Below are positions 33,791-41,939 of a DNA stretch of 43,194 nucleotides, piece by piece. Location: positions 5,364-48,557 of the forward strand of contig NZ_QSSH01000015.1 of assembly GCF_003438495.1 (NCBI RefSeq). Direction: 5' to 3'. Both the position numbers and the translations under genes were made by a program. This stretch comes from Collinsella sp. TF05-9AC (GTDB taxonomy: Bacteria; Actinomycetota; Coriobacteriia; Coriobacteriales; Coriobacteriaceae). The notes under the pieces were generated by a model. It made no database searches, was not told where the DNA came from, and was given only the letters and a program-made list of their open reading frames with translations. Position 1 is the first letter of the stretch. The number at the start of each line of letters is the position of its first letter.

Positions 33791-34366
33791 ATGGCTGAGA
33801 CTTCAAAACCGAGCCGCAGAAGGCGGAGCGCCGCGCCGGTCAACCGACGCACAACATCGGTGACGTGGGGCAAACACGCCTCGGGGTTTGATGGCTCGTT
33901 CAAGCGCACTAAATACGGATATCCTTCGGCAAGCGCTCGCTTGGCCATGCAAGTAGAGTCCTCGTTGTGGGGCCGCAAGTGCGTGGTGGGCTCAAAGCTC
34001 AAGCACGACGGAACGCTCGGTTACATCAGCCGCGGGGCGGCTCGTCGCAGCGGACTCAATCCGGCTGGTTGGCATCGTTATGTTCCGATCGCGGTCGTCG
34101 TTGCAGTGATCGTCATCGCGCTCGCAGCGCTTGGCTACGCCGGTGGTGGCGCCAACTTGGACGCAGTGTTTAAATCGCCCGAGCTCGCGCATGCAGGCAC
34201 AGAAGTTGTCGAGGGCGCTCAGACCCAGACGGGCGTCGCGCCCCAGCGCGGTATCGTTGCGGCGGCCTCCACCATCGCCGACGCTCAAAAGGACGACGGC
34301 GAACAGGGCGACGGCGCCGAAACGACCCACACGAACGAAACGACGACAACGGCGATGTCAATATAA
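33791..34366 (+). CDS. Hypothetical single-pass membrane protein
   Basis: 191 residues, family not recognised. The N-terminal 95 residues are basic (SKPSRRRRSAAPVNRR) and contain Gly/Tyr/Ser-rich sequence. One membrane segment lies at about 97-120 (VPIAVVVAVIVIALAALGYAG). The remaining 70 residues are rich in Ala, Thr, Glu and Gln and should lie outside the cell. The ATG at 33791 has GCGAGG upstream; an upstream in-frame start at 33737 lacks one. It lies 84 bp after the Fis-type regulator gene, in the same direction. Confidence 0.7.
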   Translation: MAETSKPSRRRRSAAPVNRRTTSVTWGKHASGFDGSFKRTKYGYPSASARLAMQVESSLWGRKCVVGSKLKHDGTLGYISRGAARRSGLNPAGWHRYVPIAVVVAVIVIALAALGYAGGGANLDAVFKSPELAHAGTEVVEGAQTQTGVAPQRGIVAAASTIADAQKDDGEQGDGAETTHTNETTTTAMSI

Positions 34367-34375
34367 GTTGCGAGT

Positions 34376-34414
34376 GGGGTGGCTAAAATAGCCCCGTCCC
34401 AAATTAGCTACCCC
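34376..34414. repeat. Small palindrome with a GGGAC core
   Basis: GGGGTGGCTAA (34376-34386) pairs with TTAGCTACCCC (34404-34414), with one G-T pair. The loop contains CCCCGTCCC, the complement of GGGACGGGG. It lies between convergent genes and may help termination. It resembles the other GGGAC-core repeats. Confidence 0.5.
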
Positions 34415-34429
34415 TATGACGCTCCTGGG

Positions 34430-34951
34430 TTACCTTACGTAGACGACGTTGTCGCGGCGGGGTTTGGGCTCGGGAAGCGCGTCTTCGGCATAGCCCAGAA
34501 TGCAGTGACCGACGCCGCGCAGGCTGCCGTCGGCGGGCAGGCCCCAGCTGGCCAGCAGCTCCAGGCCCTCGGGCGAGTCAAAGACCTCATGCGCGCGGTG
34601 AATCCAGCACGAATCGACACCCAGTGCATAGGCGGCGTTGAGCAAGTTGCCCATGGCGAGCGAGCCGTCTTCCAGATGTGTGGGCACGCTGCGGTCAACC
34701 AGCACCACCACAACGGTCTTGGCGCCATAGAAGGGGTCGCTGTTGCTGCCCATGACCTGGGCGTTGAGCTGCGAGAGACGCTCGACGGTCTCGGGGTCGG
34801 TGACGGCGACAAACGTCACCGGCTGGCGGCCCATGCCGCTCGGTGCATATTGGCCGGCTTCGATAATACGTGCAAGCTTTTCGGCCTCGACGGGACAATC
34901 GCTGTAGTTGCGGCAGCTGCGGCGGTGAATGAGTGCTTCGATAGTCTCCAT
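34430..34951 (-). CDS. Nitroreductase-family flavoprotein
   Basis: 173 residues, a short family member. FMN-dependent NAD(P)H oxidoreductase; substrate unknown. The N-terminal ALIHRRSCRNYSD motif and the QYAPSGMGRQPVTFVAVTD segment bind FMN phosphate and ring. The middle GVDSCWIHRAHEVFDSPEG and C-terminal LGYAEDALPEPKPRRDNVVY segments are typical. The ATG at 34951 has AAGGAGAC upstream; the reading extended to 35047 has no ribosome-binding site. A single gene. Confidence 0.9.
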   Translation of the reverse strand: METIEALIHRRSCRNYSDCPVEAEKLARIIEAGQYAPSGMGRQPVTFVAVTDPETVERLSQLNAQVMGSNSDPFYGAKTVVVVLVDRSVPTHLEDGSLAMGNLLNAAYALGVDSCWIHRAHEVFDSPEGLELLASWGLPADGSLRGVGHCILGYAEDALPEPKPRRDNVVYVR

Positions 34952-35245
34952 GGTGTCTCCTTGCGGTGGCGTTGCAGATGCCACGTTCATACCCGTCGGG
35001 CTCAAACGATAGACGGTCAATTGCCCGGCCAAAAGGATAGATTCCAATTGGGAAAGTGGGTTTGCATAAAAGTACCTTCAGAATGTGACAAACAAATGGG
35101 ATGGTTAAACGTTTTATCCCGTCTACCCTGCGGTTTTTTACCACTTGCCTAAATGACGAACGCATAACCTCTGATAAAGGTTTTACTAAAGGAGTACCAA
35201 CGTTTATCAATGCGCCGTGGTGGCGCCGGGCCAGGAGGTAACATC

Positions 35246-35536
35246 ATGTTCCAGGCTGGAGATGTCGTCGAGACCGATTTCGAAGGATTTCTGAAGCTGC
35301 TGCGTTCCAAGACGCGCGCTTTCGTGTCGATCAACGATCACGAGTACTACATCACGCACACCGATGGCTATTGGCGTGTTCAGGATTGCGAGGCCCTCAA
35401 CGACAAGGGCCACTTTACTGACTGCTCCGAGCTGGTCAACACGGTCTGCGAGGTCGTCGAGCTGCCGTGGATTGCCGGTAAGAGCCTGCATGACAGCTTC
35501 TCGGGCGCTACGGTCTATGAGGCCGTCGCCGCCTAA
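35246..35536 (+). CDS. Small hypothetical protein
   Basis: 96 residues, acidic, family not recognised. It begins MFQAGDVVETDFEGFLKLLR and contains VSINDHEYYITHTDGYWRVQD, a beta-rich stretch with several aromatic residues, and a helix-like VNTVCEVVELPW. There is no signal peptide or membrane segment, so it should be cytoplasmic. CCAGGAGG precedes the ATG and a good terminator follows, so it is very probably a real single-gene unit. Confidence 0.75.
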   Translation: MFQAGDVVETDFEGFLKLLRSKTRAFVSINDHEYYITHTDGYWRVQDCEALNDKGHFTDCSELVNTVCEVVELPWIAGKSLHDSFSGATVYEAVAA

Positions 35537-35562
35537 CAGGCAATAAAACCCGATTTTCACGT

Positions 35563-35600
35563 GACCGCTGGCGCCGCCCCCGCGCCGGCGGTCTTTTTCT
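35563..35600 (+). terminator. Rho-independent terminator of the small hypothetical gene
   Basis: A 12-bp stem (35563-35574 with 35582-35593) with one G-T pair and a 7-nt loop is followed by CTTTTT. Confidence 0.85.
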
Positions 35601-35641
35601 GCCGATAGGCCATAAAAGTGCAGGTATTTGCGGAGAGCCTG

Positions 35642-35703
35642 TTGACGATAGTCAAAACTCGGACTAATCTAGAGACACAAAATTGGTCAAAATTCGGACA
35701 ATC
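35642..35703 (+). promoter_or_regulatory. Promoter and operator repeats of the MarR-ABC operon
   Basis: TTGACG (35642-35647) and TAATCT (35665-35670) have a 17-bp spacer. Two direct repeats, GTCAAAACTCGGACTAAT (35651-35668) and GTCAAAATTCGGACAATC (35686-35703), are 35 bp apart and share 14 of 18 positions. The first overlaps the -10, the second lies just past the expected transcription start. Probable autorepressor sites. Confidence 0.6.
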
Positions 35704-35717
35704 GAATGGTGGGATAG

Positions 35718-36218
35718 ATGAATAGTGCGGTTACGCTGGTCGACTTCGATCGGTTGCTCAATGGACTCGACCATATCTATTCGGAGTTCTCGCGCGCCTG
35801 CGGCCTTTCGGACTGTGCTTACTGGATGCTCGTCGATACCAGCACGGCGGGCGGTAGCATCGCTGTGAGTCGTCTGACAAGCGAATGGTTCTATAGCAAA
35901 CAGACCATCAACTCGGCAATTAAAACCTTGATGGCGCGGGGCTTCGCAACGTTGGAGTTTGCCGAAGGCAGCCGTAAGAACAAGGTTGTGTGTTTGACCG
36001 AAGCGGGCATGCGGTTTGCCGAGCGCTATGCGCTGCCGGCACTCAAGGCCGAGCAGCGAGCCTTTGGCGCGCTTGAGCCGTGTGAACAACGCGAGATTAT
36101 GCGCCTAATCGGAAAATTTTCCCATGCGCTCGGCGATGAGTGCGATGCTTTTAAGCAGCATATCGCTGCCGAGAGCCAAGCCGAGAATCAAGGTGAGGGG
36201 GAGTCGTGCGACTCTTAA
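35718..36218 (+). CDS. MarR-family transcriptional regulator
   Basis: 166 residues. The winged helix region includes YSKQTINSAIKTLMARGFATLEFAEGSRKNKVVCLTEAG, from about 56 to 95 (recognition helix then beta-wing). The flanking helices would form the dimer interface. GGTGGGA precedes the ATG. Its last 13 bases overlap the first ABC exporter gene, a coupling typical of MarR regulators that control efflux. It probably represses this operon and is released by a small-molecule ligand. Confidence 0.9.
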   Translation: MNSAVTLVDFDRLLNGLDHIYSEFSRACGLSDCAYWMLVDTSTAGGSIAVSRLTSEWFYSKQTINSAIKTLMARGFATLEFAEGSRKNKVVCLTEAGMRFAERYALPALKAEQRAFGALEPCEQREIMRLIGKFSHALGDECDAFKQHIAAESQAENQGEGESCDS

Positions 36219-37942
36219 TGAAGTTTATGAAGCCCTATCGCAGGCTTGCCGCAGTGACGCTGCTGGCGCTGCTGGTGGATAACGTCGGTACGCTGTTGGT
36301 TCCCACGATGCTGGCGAACATGGTCAACACCGGAATTACCACGGGCGATGTCGACTACATTTTACGCAACGGCCTATACATGTTTATCGCGACCAGCATG
36401 GCTAGCGGCGGCACGGTGCTGGGCTGCTATCTTTCGGCGCGCCTGGCCGCCAACGTGGCCTGCGATATCCGCAATGCCGTGTACGACAAATCGCTCGAGC
36501 TAGCGGCCAGCGATTTTGAGCGCTTTGGCACCGGATCGATGATCACGCGCTCGCTCAACGACATCAACGTGATTCAGCAGGCGATTCTGCAGACGATTCA
36601 GCTGGTGCTGCCCGTGCCGTTTTTGGCTGTGGCGGGCATCATTTTCGCCTGGTTTATCGATCCTGCCATGGGCACGCTTCTGGGCGTAGTCGTTGCGATT
36701 GTGCTGGTGGCGGCGGTCTTTACGGTTGCCAACGCGGCTCCGATCTTTATGCGCTTGCAGAGCTTTATCGACCGCATGAACGTGGTGCTGCGCGAAAACA
36801 TCGTGGGCGTGCGCGTCATCCGTGCGTTTAACAAGGAGCGTCACGAGGAGCGGCGCCTGGACGAGGTGTTCAGCGACTACGCCGCCAACGCCATCAAAGT
36901 CAACCACCTGTTTGTGGGCCTCGACAGCTCAAGCTTCTTTTTGATGAACATCGCCGAGGTAGCGGTGCTGTGGGTTGGCGGCAACCGCGTGGGCGCCCAC
37001 GCCATGCAGATCGCGAGCATCTCGGCGGTGCTGGAGTACGCGCTTCTGATCCTGTTCTTTGTGATGATGGCGCAGATGGTGGTGCTAACGCTGCCACGCG
37101 CCGCGGCATGCCTAAGCCGTGCACGGCAAGTGCTGGAGATTGAGCCGAGCATCGTGGACGGCGAGCGTACGCTGGGTGACGGGGCGCCTGCCTCCGAGGA
37201 CGATGCGGATGCTGTTGCCGTGTTCGACCACATGTCGTTTCGCTTTGACGATGCCGACGAGGACACCCTGCGCGACCTGAGCTTTGCCTGTCGTCGTGGT
37301 CAGACGACCGCGATTGTGGGCTCGACGGGCTCGGGCAAGTCGACGGTGGCAAAGCTTCTGCTGCGCTTCCACGATGCCACCAAGGGCGCCATTCGCTTGG
37401 ACGGCATCGATCTGCGCGAGCTTTCGCAAGGTGAGATTCGCGGGCGCATTGCCTATGTGCCACAGAAGGCGTGGCTGTTCTCGGGCACCGTGGCAAGCAA
37501 TCTGCGCTTTGGCAACGAGGACGCGACCGAGGCGGACATGCTTCATGCGCTGCAGGTTGCCCAGAGCACCTTTGTGCTCGATCAGCCGCAGGGGCTCGAT
37601 ACCCCGGTTGCCCAGGGCGGTACGAACTTCTCGGGTGGTCAGCGCCAGCGCCTGGCCATTGCTCGCGCGCTCATGAAGCGCGCCGACCTGTATATCTTCG
37701 ACGACAGTTTTTCTGCTCTGGACTTTAAGACTGATGCGGCCCTGCGCCATGCGCTGCAGGACGAGACGCGCGACGCCGCGGTGCTTATCATCGCGCAGCG
37801 CATCTCGACGATTCTGCACGCCGACCAGATTGTCGTGCTCAAGGACGGCGAGGTCGTGGGCTTGGGCACGCACGAGGAACTTATGGAAACCTGCGAGGTG
37901 TACCGCGCCATCGCGGAATCGCAGATGAAGGGAGGTGAGTAG
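36206..37942 (+). CDS. ABC exporter half-transporter 1
   Basis: 578 residues. An N-terminal six-helix membrane domain (about 1-310) is fused to an ATPase domain (about 340-578). Walker A is GSTGSGKST, the signature is FSGGQRQRLAIARAL, Walker B is DLYIFDDSFSALD, and the switch histidine position reads IIAQRISTI, with Gln in place of His. Walker B thus ends in Asp-Asp instead of Asp-Glu, so this half is probably the degenerate ATP site of a heterodimer. The GTG start has GAGGGGGAG five bases upstream and overlaps the MarR gene. Confidence 0.93.
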   Translation: MRLLMKFMKPYRRLAAVTLLALLVDNVGTLLVPTMLANMVNTGITTGDVDYILRNGLYMFIATSMASGGTVLGCYLSARLAANVACDIRNAVYDKSLELAASDFERFGTGSMITRSLNDINVIQQAILQTIQLVLPVPFLAVAGIIFAWFIDPAMGTLLGVVVAIVLVAAVFTVANAAPIFMRLQSFIDRMNVVLRENIVGVRVIRAFNKERHEERRLDEVFSDYAANAIKVNHLFVGLDSSSFFLMNIAEVAVLWVGGNRVGAHAMQIASISAVLEYALLILFFVMMAQMVVLTLPRAAACLSRARQVLEIEPSIVDGERTLGDGAPASEDDADAVAVFDHMSFRFDDADEDTLRDLSFACRRGQTTAIVGSTGSGKSTVAKLLLRFHDATKGAIRLDGIDLRELSQGEIRGRIAYVPQKAWLFSGTVASNLRFGNEDATEADMLHALQVAQSTFVLDQPQGLDTPVAQGGTNFSGGQRQRLAIARALMKRADLYIFDDSFSALDFKTDAALRHALQDETRDAAVLIIAQRISTILHADQIVVLKDGEVVGLGTHEELMETCEVYRAIAESQMKGGE

Positions 37943-37943
37943 C

Positions 37944-39959
37944 ATGACCGAGGAGCTCAAGAAGCGCAGCGACGCTATCGATGCCGCCGCTGCGGACGCT
38001 GCCGAGGAAGCGGTCGAGCAGGCTGTCGCGCCGACCGAGCTGGATGACGTTGCCAAGGCCGCGGCCGAGCGTGAGGCTCGCCGCCAAGCGCTGTACGAGG
38101 AAAACGAGCGCGCCGAGGACGAGCGTGCTCGCGCCGAGGCAGAGCGCATGCGCGACGTGGACGACGAAGACGAGGACGAGACGCCCCGTGATACCTGGGC
38201 GACGGTGCGCCGCCTGTGGAGCGAGGCTGCCGGCGACCATTGGCGCTTCTATATCGTGTTCGCGAGCATTGTGTTCTATGTCATCTTTAACACTGCCGCG
38301 CCGGCATATAGCGCCCGCGTGATCGATGAGCTGTGGGGCCACATTCAGGTGGCGTTTGCCAACGACACCACTTTCAGCATCACCTGGGAGAACTGCGGCA
38401 AGACCATTTTCGTCTACTTTATGATCTGGACTGCCGCCGCCTCGTTCTATGCGCTCCAGAGCTTTTTGATGTCGAGCGTCGCTGAGCGTCTCAATCTGCG
38501 CCTGCGCAACCGCATCGCGCAAAAGCTCAGCCGCCTGCCGCTCGCCTACTTTGACGCGCATCGTCCCGGCGAAGTGGTCAGCCGCGCGACCAACGACTTG
38601 GACAAGATGTCCGAGAGTATGCAGCGCGGATTGCTGCAGCTGCTCGTGTCGATCGGCACGGTTGTTGGTGCTGTGAGCGTGATGTTCGTGTTCAGCGTGC
38701 AGCTTACGCTCGTCTTTCTGTTCTTTACGGCACTGTCGCTGCTGGTGACGAAGGTCGTCTCGCACTGCACACACGATGTGACGGGCGAGCGCCAGGAGTG
38801 GGTGTCCAAGATTACGAGTGCGGTCGAGGAAGGCTATTCGGGCCGTCTGGTGATCCGCGCGTTTAACCGCGAGCGCCAGAGCTCTGCCGAGGTGCACGAG
38901 GCCTCGGGCGAGCTGGCGCGCGTGAGCACCAAGGCCGACTTTTTGATCAATGCCGTCGGACCCGTGGTTCGCTTTATTGGTCGCCTGGCGCAGATCGTGA
39001 TCGCGCTCGTGGGCTGCAGCATGCTGGTCGCCGGCCACATGACCGTCGGCGTGTTCCAGGCGTTCTTCCAGTTTATCTACGAGGCGTCCGAACCCATGAC
39101 GCAGCTGTCGTTTACCTTTAACTCGCTGCAGAGCGCGCTGGCGAGTGCGGAGCGCGTGTTCGACCTGCTCGATGAGCCCGAGATGGAAGCCGATCCGCTG
39201 CCGGACGAGGCCGCCAAGCTGCCGGGTCGCGTTGAGGGTCGTGTCTCCTTTGAGCACGTGCGCTTTGGTTATTCGCCCGACAAGCCGCTTATGCGCGACG
39301 TGTCGTTTACCGCCGAGCCGGGCCAGAAGATTGCCGTGGTGGGAACCACGGGCGCAGGCAAGACGACGCTCATCAACCTGCTCATGCGCTTCTACGAGAT
39401 TGACGGCGGGCGTATTACGCTCGACGGCGTGGATACGAGCCGCATGGATCGCGGCGAGCTACGTCAGCAGTTTGGCATGGTGCTGCAAGACGCCTGGCTG
39501 TTCGACGGCACGATTGCCGAGAACATCGCCTACGGCTGTCCCGAGGCGACGCGCGAGGAGATCGTGGCGGCTGCGCGCGCCGCCCAGGTTGACTTCTTTG
39601 TGCGCACCATGCCGCAGGGCTACGACACGCGCGTGGCCAACGATGCCGAAAGCATCAGCCAGGGCCAGCGTCAGCTGCTGACCATCGCACGCGTGCTGCT
39701 CAACAACCCGGCGATTCTCATTCTGGACGAGGCGACGTCGAGCGTGGACACACGTACCGAGCTCGCCATCGGCCGTGCCATGGACGCTCTCATGCATGGG
39801 CGCACGAGTTTTGTGATCGCGCATCGCCTGTCGACGATCGTGGATGCCGACCTGATCCTGGTCATGGACCACGGCAACATTATCGAGCAGGGCACGCATG
39901 AGGAACTGCTCGCAGCCGAGGGCGCTTACGCCGACCTCTATCTGAGTCAGTTCGCATAA
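37944..39959 (+). CDS. ABC exporter half-transporter 2
   Basis: 671 residues. The first 90 or so are an acidic, Ala/Glu/Asp/Arg-rich cytoplasmic extension, probably helical. A six-helix membrane domain (about 95-400) and an ATPase domain (about 430-671) follow. Walker A is GTTGAGKTT, the signature is ISQGQRQLLTIARVL (SQGQ instead of SGGQ), Walker B is ILILDEATSSVD, and the switch histidine is in FVIAHRLST. With a consensus Glu and His, this half probably carries the hydrolysing residues for the heterodimer. The ATG follows the first gene's stop by one base, with GGGAGG upstream. Substrate unknown: drug, lipid or peptide. Confidence 0.94.
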   Translation: MTEELKKRSDAIDAAAADAAEEAVEQAVAPTELDDVAKAAAEREARRQALYEENERAEDERARAEAERMRDVDDEDEDETPRDTWATVRRLWSEAAGDHWRFYIVFASIVFYVIFNTAAPAYSARVIDELWGHIQVAFANDTTFSITWENCGKTIFVYFMIWTAAASFYALQSFLMSSVAERLNLRLRNRIAQKLSRLPLAYFDAHRPGEVVSRATNDLDKMSESMQRGLLQLLVSIGTVVGAVSVMFVFSVQLTLVFLFFTALSLLVTKVVSHCTHDVTGERQEWVSKITSAVEEGYSGRLVIRAFNRERQSSAEVHEASGELARVSTKADFLINAVGPVVRFIGRLAQIVIALVGCSMLVAGHMTVGVFQAFFQFIYEASEPMTQLSFTFNSLQSALASAERVFDLLDEPEMEADPLPDEAAKLPGRVEGRVSFEHVRFGYSPDKPLMRDVSFTAEPGQKIAVVGTTGAGKTTLINLLMRFYEIDGGRITLDGVDTSRMDRGELRQQFGMVLQDAWLFDGTIAENIAYGCPEATREEIVAAARAAQVDFFVRTMPQGYDTRVANDAESISQGQRQLLTIARVLLNNPAILILDEATSSVDTRTELAIGRAMDALMHGRTSFVIAHRLSTIVDADLILVMDHGNIIEQGTHEELLAAEGAYADLYLSQFA

Positions 39960-39962
39960 TGC

Positions 39963-39985
39963 GACAAAGGGACAGTCCCGCATGT
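39963..39985. repeat. GGGAC-core repeat fragment
   Basis: GACAAAGGGACAGTCCCGCA contains GGGAC-A-GTCCC, an 11-bp palindrome, right after the exporter stop codon. It resembles the hairpin at 21238-21264 (GGACAAAGGGACA). Confidence 0.5.
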
Positions 39986-40000
39986 CACATCAAAAGGAAT

Positions 40001-40035
40001 GGCGCGCCGGGGATTGATTCCCTGGCGCGCCTTTT
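40001..40035. terminator. Terminator between the exporter and cysE genes
   Basis: A 13-bp stem (40001-40013 with 40019-40031) contains GGCGCGCC in both arms and one G-T pair. TTTT follows on the plus strand, and AAAAGGAAT precedes it, so it may serve both convergent operons. Confidence 0.8.
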
Positions 40036-40072
40036 GCGTCGGTGCCGATGTCGTTTTGTGCCGCTTGCGTTC

Positions 40073-40777
40073 CTAACGTTCGTCCACGAGCTTGGCGACG
40101 AGGGCCTTGAGCTCGGCCACCTCTCGCTCGAGTTCCTTGACGCGGCGGGCATTCTCGGTGATGCCCTGGCGGTTGAGGGCGGACTGCTCGGCGGCGTCAT
40201 CGGGCATGTACTCGCGATGCTGCTTGGCGTCGAAACTCTCCTCGAACACACGGCAACCGTTGCGCTTGATGATACGTCCCGGCACGCCCACGACGGTGCA
40301 GTTGTCGGGGACGTCCTTAACGACGACCGAGTTGCCGCCGATCTTGACGTTGTTGCCGATGCGGATGTTGCCGAGCACCTTGGCGCCCGTGCCCACCGTG
40401 ACATTGTTGCCCAGGGTGGGGTGACGCTTGCCGGTCTCGTTGCCGGTGCCGCCGAGCGTGACGCCCTGGTAGAGCACACAGTTGTCGCCCACAATGGTGG
40501 TCTCGCCGATGACGACGCCCATGGCGTGGTCGATAAAGAAGTGCTTGCCAATCTGCGCGGCAGGGTGAATCTCGACGCCGGTGATGTGGCGGGTGATTTG
40601 CGAGAGCACACGGGCGAGCGAGCGATGACCGTGCTCCCACAGCCAGTGCTCGGGCACGTGGTTCCACTTGGCGTGCAGGCCAGGATAGGAAAGGAAGATG
40701 ACCAGACCGTTTTGCGCGGCGGGGTCCTGCGCCTGGACGGTCTTGATGTCCTCGCGAATGGTATTGATAAAGCTCAC
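40073..40777 (-). CDS. cysE: Serine O-acetyltransferase
   Basis: 234 residues. Makes O-acetylserine from serine and acetyl-CoA, the first step of cysteine synthesis. The N-terminal helical domain is short (1 to about 60), then hexapeptide repeats form the left-handed beta-helix ([41 protein letters not shown]). The catalytic histidine regions IDHAMG and KRHPTLG are intact. The last 35 residues ([20 protein letters not shown]) form a coiled coil not found in E. coli CysE. The GTG start has GGGAGG nine bases upstream. No cysK is adjacent. Confidence 0.93.
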   Translation of the reverse strand: MSFINTIREDIKTVQAQDPAAQNGLVIFLSYPGLHAKWNHVPEHWLWEHGHRSLARVLSQITRHITGVEIHPAAQIGKHFFIDHAMGVVIGETTIVGDNCVLYQGVTLGGTGNETGKRHPTLGNNVTVGTGAKVLGNIRIGNNVKIGGNSVVVKDVPDNCTVVGVPGRIIKRNGCRVFEESFDAKQHREYMPDDAAEQSALNRQGITENARRVKELEREVAELKALVAKLVDER

Positions 40778-40923
40778 CGGCCGCCCTCCCTTAGCGCCAT
40801 GGCAATGCGATTCAATAAAGTATAGCGATTCGCTAGGGATTAGGAAGGGCGATCTTGCTTTGCTTTGGGCGACAAGTGTCAGTTATGCAAACTTGCTGGT
40901 AATGAAGTAAGACTTTTGAGGGG

Positions 40924-40955
40924 TTTGGCCCGTGCTCGCATCGCAACCGTATACT
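40924..40955 (+). promoter_or_regulatory. Possible promoter of the DedA gene
   Basis: TTGGCC (40925-40930) and TATACT (40950-40955) are 19 bp apart, 46 bp before the start codon. The spacer is long, so the -35 is doubtful. Confidence 0.35.
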
Positions 40956-41001
40956 GGTCAACTTGGACGTGTCCGCGCCCACAACTGAGAGGTTTTACTT
41001 C

Positions 41002-41649
41002 ATGGGTTTCATCAATTTTATCGCCGAGCTGCTTAAGGACCCGCGCACCGCGATCGCCAGCTGGATCGCCGCCGGCCCGCTTATGGCCTACGGCTGCGTG
41101 TTCCTAATCATCTTTATCGAGACGGGCGTGGTGTTCTTCCCGTTCCTTCCCGGCGACTCGCTGCTGTTTGCCTCGGGCTTCTTTGCCCATAATGGCGGCT
41201 TTAACATCGTGGCGCTTCTGGCCACCGCATGGGCTGCAGCCATCCTGGGCGATCAGTGCAACTTTATGATCGGCCACTTCTTTGGCCGCAAGATTATCGC
41301 CTCGGGCAAGGTAAAGGCCATGACGCCCGAGCGCATCAAAAAGTCCGAGGATTTCCTGGATAAGTGGGGCCATCTGGCCATCTTCCTCGGTCGCTTCTTC
41401 CCGTTCATTCGCACCTTTGTGCCTTTTATCGCCGGTATGGGCGGCATGCATTGGCGCAACTTTGTCGTCTTTAACGTGCTAGGTGGCATTACCTGGTCGA
41501 CGGTCTTTACGCTGCTGGGTTACTTCTTTGGTGGCATTCCGTTTGTGCAGGAGCACTTTGAGCTGCTGATCATCGGCATTGTCGCCGTGTCGATCATCCC
41601 GACCGTGGTCGGTCTGGTTAAGGCTAAGCTCGGTAAAAAGAACGCCTAG
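41002..41649 (+). CDS. DedA-family membrane protein
   Basis: 215 residues with four to five membrane segments. The SNARE-associated (DedA) signature is clear: ETGVVFFPFLPGDSLLFASG near the N-terminus, GDQCNFMIGHFFGRKI in the middle, and the FGRFFPFIRTFVPFIAG-like stretch FLGRFFPFIRTFVPFIAGMG with conserved arginines. Some DedA proteins flip undecaprenyl phosphate or phospholipids; which lipid this one handles is not predictable. The ATG at 41002 has GAGAGG upstream. A single gene with a terminator. Confidence 0.93.
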   Translation: MGFINFIAELLKDPRTAIASWIAAGPLMAYGCVFLIIFIETGVVFFPFLPGDSLLFASGFFAHNGGFNIVALLATAWAAAILGDQCNFMIGHFFGRKIIASGKVKAMTPERIKKSEDFLDKWGHLAIFLGRFFPFIRTFVPFIAGMGGMHWRNFVVFNVLGGITWSTVFTLLGYFFGGIPFVQEHFELLIIGIVAVSIIPTVVGLVKAKLGKKNA

Positions 41650-41677
41650 TCCGAGCTTGTTTTCTGACGTTAATTCC

Positions 41678-41713
41678 AAGGCCCGTCATCGGATTCGATG
41701 GCGGGCCTTTTGT
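41678..41713 (+). terminator. Rho-independent terminator of the DedA gene
   Basis: A 13-bp stem (41678-41690 with 41697-41709) with one G-T pair and a GGATTC loop is followed by a T-rich tract. Confidence 0.85.
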
Positions 41714-41733
41714 GTTGGAGGCAAATGAAAATA

Positions 41734-41749
41734 CTTTACTTAGTTAAAG
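41734..41749. promoter_or_regulatory. Operator-like dyad upstream of ilvE
   Basis: CTTTACTTAGTTAAAG differs at two positions from CTTTACTTAACTAAAG at 10798-10813. CTTTA and TAAAG arms flank a 6-bp spacer. TTGGAG (41715-41720) with TACTTA (41737-41742) is a possible promoter overlapping it. A 190-nt leader without a recognisable leader peptide separates it from ilvE. Confidence 0.45.
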
Positions 41750-41939
41750 AAAAGCGTTTTATCCAAGGCGTGCGGGGAGTAAAATCACCTGCATGCGAAT
41801 CGACGCGCCATCGGCTTTGATGCTGCCCGCGTGTCCTGCCCGGCTCTACGCTTCCGGGTATGCGACGTTGCGACGCGGCCGGCTTCGGTCCTTGCGTGCG
41901 GGTTCGCGAGTATGCAACCGTGTATGTAAGGAGCGACAT

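Noticed and set aside
41793..41939. Leader peptide or extended N-terminus for ilvE
   Set aside because: The in-frame extension has no ribosome-binding site and no run of Leu, Ile or Val codons expected of an attenuator; the ATG at 41940 has AAGGAG.
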